DNA from: CAYMJK01 sp043101635
Lineage (GTDB): Bacteria > Planctomycetota > Phycisphaerae > Phycisphaerales > UBA1924
Length of the DNA: 5,556 bases
Assembly (NCBI GenBank): GCA_043101635.1
Contig: JBICIE010000156.1
Span: 1-5,556, forward strand
Direction of reading: 5' to 3'
This document shows positions 1 to 5,556 of the stretch, piece by piece (the stretch's first letter is position 1; every line of letters starts with the position of its first letter). Made by a program: the position numbers and the translations under genes. The notes beneath the pieces were generated by a model that was given only the letters and a program-made list of their open reading frames with translations, was not told where the DNA came from and made no database searches.

Positions 1-1
1 G

Positions 2-394
2 CGCCTGACGCTGCGGGCGGAGCGGCTGGGTCCGCTGGACGCCGGCAGCGCGGTGCAGTACCGCGACATTACCGTGGGGCAAGTGCGTTCGTGGGCGCTG
101 GCGCCGGATGCGACGGGGGTGGACCTGATGGTGACGATCGATCCGGCGTACCGCGATCTGGTGCGGGAGAACACGCGCTTCTGGAACGCCAGCGGGCTTG
201 GCGTGGACTGGGGCTGGTTTGCGGGGCTGGAGGTGCGGACGGGTTCGCTGGAGTCGCTGGTGGGCGGGGTGATCGGGCTGGCGACGCCGAACAAGCCGGG
301 CGAGCCGGTCGCCGATGGCCACCGCTTCGACCTGGCGCCGGAGCCGGATGCGGACTGGCTGCGGTGGAAGCCGGAGATCGCGATCGGCGGGTAA
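2..394 (+). CDS. PqiB-like MCE-domain intermembrane transport protein, C-terminal fragment
   Basis: The frame is open from the first full codon at base 2 to the TAA at 392-394, giving the last 130 residues of a protein that begins before the window. The visible part is one MCE (MlaD-like) domain of the PqiB/LetB type. It shows SAVQYRDITVGQVRSWALAP near the start, FWNASGLGVDWGW in the middle, then LEVRTGSLESLVGGVIGLATP; the FWNASG and VRTxSLxSLxxGGI patterns are hallmarks of PqiB-like proteins. Known family members sit in the periplasm, anchored to the inner membrane, and their stacked MCE rings form a tube carrying lipids between the two membranes. Only about 37 residues follow the GGVIGLATP strand, so the long C-terminal helical region of E. 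coli PqiB is missing and the protein ends almost directly after its last MCE domain. In this family a pqiA-like membrane protein often lies upstream, but that would be outside the window. The family call is firm; whether it is PqiB or LetB-like cannot be decided from one domain. Confidence 0.82.
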   Translation, partial: RLTLRAERLGPLDAGSAVQYRDITVGQVRSWALAPDATGVDLMVTIDPAYRDLVRENTRFWNASGLGVDWGWFAGLEVRTGSLESLVGGVIGLATPNKPGEPVADGHRFDLAPEPDADWLRWKPEIAIGG

Positions 395-490
395 GTGCGA
401 GCGAATGACCGGGATTTCATCGATGCGGCATGCGTGTCACCCGCGTTCGGGCGATGTGCGGCGCATACGATGACGAGCAAACGACACTGC

Positions 491-498
491 AAAGGAGG
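491..498 (+). promoter_or_regulatory. Strong Shine-Dalgarno site of the superoxide dismutase gene
   Basis: AAAGGAGG lies four bases before the ATG at 503, measured from the last G. It is the best ribosome binding site in the window. It decides the start: the reading frame extends back to a GTG at 395, but that GTG directly abuts the upstream stop codon, has no such site, and would bury the signal peptide inside the protein. Confidence 0.85.
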
Positions 499-502
499 CA
501 CG

Positions 503-1069
503 ATGAAGAGCCTGATCACGACTCGACGCGCTGCGATCGGCGCAGCGCTGTGCGCCCTGGGAGCGATCGCCATTGCCGCGGCGCCTTCGCAGCCGGAGCG
601 GCGCAACCGGGCGCCGGCGGGGCTGATCGCGGTGGTGACGCCGACGGAGGGCTCGTCGGTCCGCGGCGTGGTGCGCTTCGCGGAGACCGACGGCGGGGTG
701 CGCGTGACAGCGAGGATCGAAGGGCTGACGCCGAACAGCAAGCACGGATTCCACGTGCACGAGTGGGGCGACGCCAGCGCCGCCGACGGGACCAGCGCCG
801 GCGGACACTTCAATCCCGGCGGGCACGACCACGACCTGCCGCCGGGGGCGCCGCGCCACGCCGGCGATCTGGGCAACCTGGAGGCGGACGGCGAGGGCAT
901 GGCCGACTACCAGTACCTGGCCGAGAACATCACGCTGCTCCGCGGCGCCAACGCCATCCTCGGTCGGTCGGTGATCATCCACATCCAGGAGGATGATGGC
1001 AGCCAGCCGACCGGCAACGCGGGGGCCCGGATCGGGATCGGCATCATCGGCGTGGCGCAGCCGGAGTAG
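503..1069 (+). CDS. sodC: Exported Cu/Zn superoxide dismutase lacking the conserved disulfide
   Basis: This 188-residue protein should convert superoxide to oxygen and hydrogen peroxide in the periplasm. Residues 1-27 form a signal peptide: basic start, hydrophobic stretch, AIAAA before the likely cleavage near 25-27. TTRRAAIG at 6-13 resembles a twin-arginine signal, though the usual aromatic or bulky residue after RRx is Ala. The SOD fold follows with every metal ligand in place: copper His84, His86 and His160, bridging His102, and zinc His110, His119 and Asp122. The spacing from His102 to the zinc ligands matches human SOD1 (8, 9, 3). The active-site Arg is Arg176 in GNAGAR. The loop between His160 and Arg176 is about seven residues shorter than in the human enzyme, as in other bacterial forms. 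The oddity is that the two disulfide cysteines are replaced, by Asp95 (SOD1 Cys57 position) and Ile179 (Cys146 position). The only Cys is residue 17 inside the signal peptide. The ATG at 503 is chosen for its strong ribosome binding site. The family assignment is secure; activity without the disulfide is inferred. Confidence 0.95.
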   Translation: MKSLITTRRAAIGAALCALGAIAIAAAPSQPERRNRAPAGLIAVVTPTEGSSVRGVVRFAETDGGVRVTARIEGLTPNSKHGFHVHEWGDASAADGTSAGGHFNPGGHDHDLPPGAPRHAGDLGNLEADGEGMADYQYLAENITLLRGANAILGRSVIIHIQEDDGSQPTGNAGARIGIGIIGVAQPE

Positions 1070-1087
1070 GCGTAGCCTTCCGGCCGT

Positions 1088-3667
1088 ATGAACAGACGAT
1101 CGCTCGGGCGGTGGGGACGGCTGGTGGCCTACGCGACGGCGGCGCTGTGCGCCGGCTGCGGGCGGACGCCGAGTCCGCGCGTGGACCAGTCGATCGCCGC
1201 GCCGAGCGGGTTCGATGTCGAACTCGTGCACGAGGTGGATCCGGAGACGGAGGGCTCGTGGGTGGCGCTGTGCGCCGGGCCGGATGGCACGCTGTACGCC
1301 GCCGATGAGATCGACGGGCTGTTCCGGATCAGGCCGCCGGCGCTGGATGACTACGAATCGCCGGCGCAGGTGCAGCGGGTCGGCATCGAGCTGCGCGGGG
1401 CGCAGGGGCTGCTGTACGCCTTCGACGCACTGTACATCATGGCGAGCGGGCGCGGGCTGCTGCGGGTGACGGATTCCGATGGCGACGGCGAGGTGGATGC
1501 GCCGGAGCTGATCGTCGAGATCACGGCGGCCGGCGAACATGGGTCGCACGCGATTGCGCTGCATCCGGATGGCAAGTCGCTGCTGATCGCCTGCGGCAAT
1601 CACACGCCGCTGCCGGGGGCGCTGACGGACAGCCGCGTGCCGCGGGTGTGGGGCGAGGATCAGCTGCTGGCGCGCGATCCGGACCCGCGCGGGCACGCCA
1701 ATGGCGTGATGGCGCCGGGTGGGTATATCTGCCGCGTGACACCGGACGGTGGGCAAGTGGAACTGATCGCCTGCGGCTTCCGCAACACCTACGACGTGGC
1801 GGTGGCGCCGGACGGGGAGATTTACACCTGGGATTCCGACATGGAGTGGGATCTCGGGCTGCCGTGGTACCGGCCGACGCGGATCTGCCAGGTGGTCAGC
1901 GGGGCGGACTTCGGCTGGCGGCACGGGAGCGGCAAGTGGCCGGCGCACTACGAGGACTCGGCGCCGCCGGCGCTGGAGATCGGGCCGGGCTCGCCGACAG
2001 GGATGCTCTTCGGCACTGGGGCCAAGTTCCCGCGAAGTTACCAGCGCGCCATGTTCATGCTGGACTGGACCTACGGGATCATCTACGCCGCGCATGTGAC
2101 GCCGGCGGGGGCGGGCTCGCGGGTGCGGCTGGAACAGTTCATCGCCGGCAAGCCGCTGCCCTTGACCGATGCGGCGATGGGCGGCGACGGGGCGATGTAC
2201 TTCACGACGGGTGGCCGGCGGCTGGGGTCGCGCCTGCACCGGATCGTCTATCGCGGCTGGGGGGCGACCGGTCCGGATCGCAGGCGCGTGGAACTGACCG
2301 CGCTGCAGCGGCTGCGGCGCGATCTGGAAGCGCAGCATCTGGCGGCGCCGTCGGCGGACGTCATCGACGAGGCGTGGAAGCGTCTGGGCCATGATGACCG
2401 GCTGATCCGGCACGCGGCCCGAGTGGCCCTGGAGCGGCAGCCGGTGGAGCTGTGGCGCCAGCGGGCAATCGGGGAGACCGATGCGGCGACCGCGGCGGTG
2501 GCGCTGCTGGCGCTGGCGCGCTGCGGAGACGGCTCGGATCGCGATGGGCTGCTGGGAGCGCTGGCGCGGATCGATCCGGATGGGCTGGATGAAGCGCGGA
2601 AGCTCGCGCTGGCGCGAGCGTGCGCGCTGGCGCTGATCCGGATGCCGGGCGCCGGCGAGAGCGCCGAGGCGGAGGCGGCGCTGAGGGCGCAGCTCCGGCG
2701 GATGCTGCCCTCGGGATCGGACGCGGTCGATGTGGAGCTGACGCGGGCGCTGGTGGCGCTGCAGGACGCCAGTGTGATCGAGCCGGCGCTGCGGGCGGTG
2801 AACCGGGCCGACCGGCAGACGCCGCCGGCATGGGCTGCGCTGGCCCGGCAGAACGAGCAGTACGGCAGCGCGATCACGAGCATGCTGGAGCGACCGCCGC
2901 CGACGGACGCCCTGCAGTACGCGCACATGCTCAGTTCGCTGGGCGAGGGATGGACCTTTCAGCAGCGGCAGGCGTACTTTGCGTTTTTGCAGCGGGCGGC
3001 GTCGCGGGGGGGCGGGATGAGCTACCGCGGGTACATCGAGGCGATGCGCCAGCGGGCCCTGGCCTGGTGCAGCGAGCACGAGCGGGCAGCGCTGGCGCCG
3101 CTGCTGACTGACCTCGACGCCGGGGGCGAGGACGAATATCCGATCGTGTTTCCGAAGGGGCCGTGGCGCGAATGGACGACCGCGATGGCGCTCGACGCGG
3201 TCGAAGGGAAGCTGCGCCAGCGCGACTTTGCCCGGGGCGCCGGGCTGTACCGGGCGGTGAGCTGCGGAAGCTGCCACCAGTTCAACGGGCGCGGCAGCAA
3301 CGTCGGCCCCGATCTGTCGAGCGTGGGGCGAAGATATCCGGTGGCCGACCTGGTGCGCGCCATCATCGAGCCCAGCCACGCGGTGACCGATCAGTACGCC
3401 GTGTCGGTGGTGACGATGACCGGCGGCGCGCAGGTGAGCGGGCTGCTGGTGGAGGCGACCGACGAGCGGGTGCGCCTGGCGCCGAACTTCGCGGACGCGG
3501 CGACGACGACGGACATCTCGCGGGAAGAGGTCGAGTCGATCGAGCTGTCGAAGATCTCGGCGATGCCGGTCGGGCTGGTCAATGCGCTGAGCGACGATGA
3601 ACTGCGGGACCTGATTGCCTACCTGGTCTCGGGGGGCAATCCGGAGGATGGGATGTTCCGGCGGTAG
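1088..3667 (+). CDS. Propeller-HEAT-cytochrome c lipoprotein (planctomycete membrane-bound dehydrogenase-like, TIGR02604/TIGR02603 type)
   Basis: This 859-residue protein has the fusion common in Planctomycetota and Verrucomicrobiota. Residues 1-24 are a lipoprotein-like signal (ATAALCAGC); Cys24 preceded by Ala-Gly is the likely lipidated residue, but position -3 is Cys, not the usual Leu. About 40-390 is a beta-propeller related to PQQ sugar dehydrogenases, with the family signatures DSDMEWD (249-255), WYRPTR, GADFGWR, GPGSPTG (299-305), LDWTYG, LPLTDA, DGAMYF and GGRR (375-378). About 395-700 is Ala/Leu/Arg-rich and helical, probably HEAT-like repeats. About 705-850 is a c-type heme domain with CGSCH at 726-730 and Met826 in SAMPVGL as probable distal ligand, followed by the usual LSDDELRDLIAYL helix. 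The likely role is an envelope redox protein passing electrons from an unknown substrate to heme; the substrate cannot be told. The ATG at 1088 must be close to right because an in-frame TAG lies at 1073-1075. No good ribosome binding site precedes it (GGAG at 1063-1066 is too far). It starts 18 bases after the SOD stop, so co-transcription and possibly coupled translation are likely. Confidence 0.93.
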   Translation: MNRRSLGRWGRLVAYATAALCAGCGRTPSPRVDQSIAAPSGFDVELVHEVDPETEGSWVALCAGPDGTLYAADEIDGLFRIRPPALDDYESPAQVQRVGIELRGAQGLLYAFDALYIMASGRGLLRVTDSDGDGEVDAPELIVEITAAGEHGSHAIALHPDGKSLLIACGNHTPLPGALTDSRVPRVWGEDQLLARDPDPRGHANGVMAPGGYICRVTPDGGQVELIACGFRNTYDVAVAPDGEIYTWDSDMEWDLGLPWYRPTRICQVVSGADFGWRHGSGKWPAHYEDSAPPALEIGPGSPTGMLFGTGAKFPRSYQRAMFMLDWTYGIIYAAHVTPAGAGSRVRLEQFIAGKPLPLTDAAMGGDGAMYFTTGGRRLGSRLHRIVYRGWGATGPDRRRVELTALQRLRRDLEAQHLAAPSADVIDEAWKRLGHDDRLIRHAARVALERQPVELWRQRAIGETDAATAAVALLALARCGDGSDRDGLLGALARIDPDGLDEARKLALARACALALIRMPGAGESAEAEAALRAQLRRMLPSGSDAVDVELTRALVALQDASVIEPALRAVNRADRQTPPAWAALARQNEQYGSAITSMLERPPPTDALQYAHMLSSLGEGWTFQQRQAYFAFLQRAASRGGGMSYRGYIEAMRQRALAWCSEHERAALAPLLTDLDAGGEDEYPIVFPKGPWREWTTAMALDAVEGKLRQRDFARGAGLYRAVSCGSCHQFNGRGSNVGPDLSSVGRRYPVADLVRAIIEPSHAVTDQYAVSVVTMTGGAQVSGLLVEATDERVRLAPNFADAATTTDISREEVESIELSKISAMPVGLVNALSDDELRDLIAYLVSGGNPEDGMFRR

Positions 3668-3694
3668 GCGGGCGGCAGGCGTCCGTTCGGGCTC

Positions 3695-3723
3695 TTGCGT
3701 TTGCACGGCGCCTGTGATATCTT
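3695..3723 (+). promoter_or_regulatory. Candidate sigma-70-type promoter for the secreted peptidase-like gene
   Basis: TTGCGT (3695-3700) and TATCTT (3718-3723) are separated by 17 bases, the ideal spacing. They match the -35 and -10 consensus at 3 and 4 of 6 positions. They sit in a small AT-richer island within GC-rich sequence, 62 bases before the ATG at 3785. Transcription would start near 3729-3731 and give a leader of about 55 bases. This is pattern matching only; planctomycete promoter preferences may differ. Confidence 0.4.
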
Positions 3724-3733
3724 CCGGGGCCTC

Positions 3734-3782
3734 AGGAGTCCGGCGCTGTCGTCGCCGGGGCTGGGGGGGACTCCTTCCGGAG
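3734..3782 (+). promoter_or_regulatory. Structured leader with two competing hairpins around the ribosome binding site
   Basis: AGGAGTCC (3734-3741) is the exact reverse complement of GGACTCCT (3768-3775). Between them CGGCG (3741-3745) and CGCCG (3753-3757) could form a small inner hairpin, sharing base 3741 with the outer arm. The core CTCC (3771-3774) of the right arm can instead pair with GGAG (3779-3782), the only Shine-Dalgarno-like site before the ATG at 3785, with TTCC as loop. The two pairings exclude each other, so the leader could hide or expose the ribosome binding site. It matches no riboswitch class that I recognise. The pairings are real in sequence; the function is inferred, and the alternative stem is only 4 bp. 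Confidence 0.3.
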
Positions 3783-3784
3783 AA

Positions 3785-5556
3785 ATGGCCTTGCAACTTC
3801 GTGCGTCCGCGTTGATGGTCGCCGCGCTGTCGGTGCAGACAGCCCTGGGGCAGTGCGACTGGTTCATTGCCGATGTGCCGGATTTCGATCAGCGGCGGCG
3901 GGACACGGTGTCCGTGCCGGGGCTGCCGGCCGACGGGGGGATGTACTGCGCCCCGACCAGCGCCCTGAACTGGTTCGCCTACTTTGCCAACCACGGCATA
4001 CCTCAGCCGGGCACGCTGGACGGGCCGCGCGACTGGCAGGCGCCGGCGCAGTACGACCGGGTGACGGATGTGGACCTGCTGCTTGGCGCTCTTATGGGGA
4101 CCGACGCCACCAGGGGCACGCGCGGGGGTCTCGTGCCGGGCGCGACGCTGTACACCGCGCTGTTCGCCTCCGGGGACGTGATTGTCTACGGCTCGCACGT
4201 GTGGGGCGGTGGCGCTGCGCCGAGCCCTCAGCTCCTTGCAGACTACTACAACCTCGGGGCGTACCTGCAGACCGCCTACGGGTACTACGGCGGCTCGAGC
4301 GGCGGGACGCGGGGCGGCGGGCACGTGATCTCGGCGGTGGGCGTCTGGGGGTGCTCGGGGGCCCCGATCCTGCAGTTCCGCGATCCGGCGGATGACTCGG
4401 CCAACATCACGCAGTCGCAGTTCCGGGTTTCGCTGGCGGCGATGACGAAGGTGACCGGGATGTTCCGGCCGAAGTCGAGCGAACTCTTTGAGAGCAAGAC
4501 GCTGTACCGCCTCGACACAACCGAGCCGAGCACGATGTTCCTGGACGAGTTCGTCGCCCACCTGCCCGCGGCGGCGCTGTTCGGCTCGGGGCTGGAGTCG
4601 GCCGGCGAGATCGAGATCGTCCGGCCGGTGCGCCCGGCGGGAAGCCCGTTGCCGCTGGTGCAGCGCTTCGACAAGCCGGCGGGGACGGGGGCGATCCTGG
4701 ATGCGGCCTTCGACCCGGCGATGCGGTGGTACTACTTCGTCACGGCCCAGGGCTCGGACAAGTCGAGCGTCTGGCGGCTGGATCCGCTGACGGGCGCATC
4801 GATCAAGATCCTGCCGGCGCCGTTCGATCCGCGCCGGATCGCGATGGGTCGGTTCGGCGACATGTACGTGATCGAAGGCGCCAGCGTGGTGCGGTATGAC
4901 CTGTCGACGACGCCGGCGACGAAGCTGGACTCGATCACGCCGTCGCCGGCGCCGGAGGCGATCGCCTACAACGACCTGAACGACACCGTGCTGATCCTGA
5001 CGGAGAAGCCGACGCTGCTGTCGCGCCGGGTCCTCTCACGGCCGCGCTCGCTGACTGGCTTCGGCACGGACCGGACGCTGCCGGTCAGCGTCAGCGGCAA
5101 GGGGTTCATCGCGCCGGACGCGGAGGAATCGGGCGCATTCTGGGTGTGCGGCGACGGGGGCGGATCGATCTACCGGATCGCCTATGACCCGGGGGCCGGG
5201 GCGCTGGTGGAGACGCACTCGGCTTCGCACGCGCCGGCGACGCTCTCCGGGCTGAGCGTGACGGACGGCGGGAGTGTGGTCTATGCGGTGAACGGGACGC
5301 TGGTGGAGAAGGTGATCTCCGCGCGGGGGGTGCTGCTGGACAAGGCGGGCTCGCGCTGGGCCGGACGCAAGGCGGACGGGAGCGTCTCGATTGCGCGCTC
5401 GCGATCCAACTTCGACCCGGCGATCATGGATGGGCCGGAGTTCGACAACACGCCCGATCCGTTCCTGTTCCCGTCACATCCGGACTGCTACGCGGACTGC
5501 GACGGCTCGGGCACGGTGGACTTCTTCGACTTCCTGTGCTTCCAGAACGAGTTCGC
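3785..5556 (+). CDS. Secreted C39-like cysteine peptidase domain protein with propeller-like repeats and dockerin-like tail, 3' end outside window
   Basis: The frame is open for 590 codons and runs off the window. Residues 1-22 are a signal peptide, with likely cleavage after TALG. About 25-210 resembles a C39-like papain-fold domain: DFDQRR (33-38), MYCAPTS with candidate nucleophile Cys55, GGGHVISAVGVWG with candidate His180, and LQFRDPAD with candidate Asp200, in the order Cys, His, Asp expected of the fold. About 245-510 holds roughly five repeats such as AAFDPAMRWYYFVTAQG, RIAMGRFGDMYVIEG, AIAYNDLNDTVLILTE and GLSVTDGGSVVYAVNG, suggesting a beta-propeller. An acidic Pro-rich linker leads to CYADCDGSGTVDFFDFLCF (568-586). 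Within it, DCDGSGTVDFFD (571-582) fits a 12-residue EF-hand/dockerin calcium loop with Asp at 1, 3, 9 and 12, Ser at 5 and Gly at 6. The ATG at 3785 has GGAG only two bases upstream, which is too close. TTG at 3791 would have eight-base spacing and keep the signal peptide, so the true start may be two codons later. The substrate is unknown, and the domain could be a non-proteolytic or structural member of the fold. Confidence 0.8.
   Translation, partial: MALQLRASALMVAALSVQTALGQCDWFIADVPDFDQRRRDTVSVPGLPADGGMYCAPTSALNWFAYFANHGIPQPGTLDGPRDWQAPAQYDRVTDVDLLLGALMGTDATRGTRGGLVPGATLYTALFASGDVIVYGSHVWGGGAAPSPQLLADYYNLGAYLQTAYGYYGGSSGGTRGGGHVISAVGVWGCSGAPILQFRDPADDSANITQSQFRVSLAAMTKVTGMFRPKSSELFESKTLYRLDTTEPSTMFLDEFVAHLPAAALFGSGLESAGEIEIVRPVRPAGSPLPLVQRFDKPAGTGAILDAAFDPAMRWYYFVTAQGSDKSSVWRLDPLTGASIKILPAPFDPRRIAMGRFGDMYVIEGASVVRYDLSTTPATKLDSITPSPAPEAIAYNDLNDTVLILTEKPTLLSRRVLSRPRSLTGFGTDRTLPVSVSGKGFIAPDAEESGAFWVCGDGGGSIYRIAYDPGAGALVETHSASHAPATLSGLSVTDGGSVVYAVNGTLVEKVISARGVLLDKAGSRWAGRKADGSVSIARSRSNFDPAIMDGPEFDNTPDPFLFPSHPDCYADCDGSGTVDFFDFLCFQNEF

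Noticed and set aside
466..471. TACGAT as a -10 box for the superoxide dismutase gene
   Set aside because: It matches the consensus at 4 of 6 positions, but no reasonable -35 element lies 16-18 bases upstream.
395..502. N-terminal extension of the superoxide dismutase from a GTG at 395, or a separate small gene in the gap
   Set aside because: The extension has no ribosome binding site, would put the signal peptide inside the chain, and shows no recognisable features. The gap itself holds only the ribosome binding site, a 4-bp hairpin (440-451) without a T tract, and nothing else I can support.
2248..2928. A Ser/Ala/Arg-rich minus-strand ORF within the helical part of the lipoprotein gene
   Set aside because: It is a compositional shadow of the Ala/Arg/Leu-rich coding strand and has no domain signature.
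3676..3714. Inverted repeat CAGGCG / CGCCTG after the lipoprotein stop as a terminator
   Set aside because: The 6-bp arms are separated by 27 bases, there is no T tract, and the right arm falls inside the candidate promoter.
3853..4395. An alternative-frame ORF within the peptidase-like gene
   Set aside because: The translation is Arg/Gly/Ala-rich and featureless, while the overlapping frame carries the signal peptide and the Cys-His-Asp motifs.
437..4561. A minus-strand reading frame open for 1374 codons across three genes
   Set aside because: Its translation is an Arg/His/Pro/Gln-rich low-complexity string without recognisable domains. It lies opposite three well-supported genes. Long stop-free antisense frames are a normal by-product of GC-rich codon use.
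5036..5230. A small minus-strand ORF near the window end
   Set aside because: It is opposite the continuous propeller-like coding frame and has no recognisable features.

Overview
The window is very GC-rich and reads almost entirely in one direction (+). Two features point to a member of the Planctomycetota, probably of class Phycisphaerae. One is a lipoprotein with the fusion typical of Pirellula/Verrucomicrobium-type proteins: a dehydrogenase-like beta-propeller, a helical linker and a C-terminal c-type heme domain. The other is a secreted protein ending in a Cys-framed, dockerin-like Ca-binding loop (DCDGSGTVDFFD followed by FLCFQNEF), a tail I associate with Phycisphaerae. The taxon is inferred from protein style, not from a marker gene.

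Layout. (1) Positions 2-394 hold the 3' end of a PqiB-like MCE-domain protein, which belongs to the family moving lipids between inner and outer membrane. (2) Positions 395-502 are a gap with no gene; it ends in a strong ribosome binding site. (3) Positions 503-1069 encode an exported Cu/Zn superoxide dismutase with all metal ligands but no disulfide cysteines. (4) After only 18 bases, 1088-3667 encodes the 859-residue heme lipoprotein. (5) Positions 3668-3784 are an intergenic region with a candidate promoter and a leader that could fold in two mutually exclusive ways around the ribosome binding site. (6) From 3785 to the window edge runs a secreted multidomain protein, still open at base 5556: signal peptide, C39-like (papain-fold) cysteine peptidase domain, propeller-like repeats, and the dockerin-like tail.

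Working together. Genes 1-3 are all cell-envelope proteins. The tight SOD-lipoprotein spacing suggests co-transcription, and the PqiB-like gene may be the upstream member of the same unit. The grouping is compatible with an envelope redox or stress role, but that is inference. The fourth gene appears to be a separate transcription unit. No RNA genes, mobile elements, CRISPR arrays or long repeats were seen.
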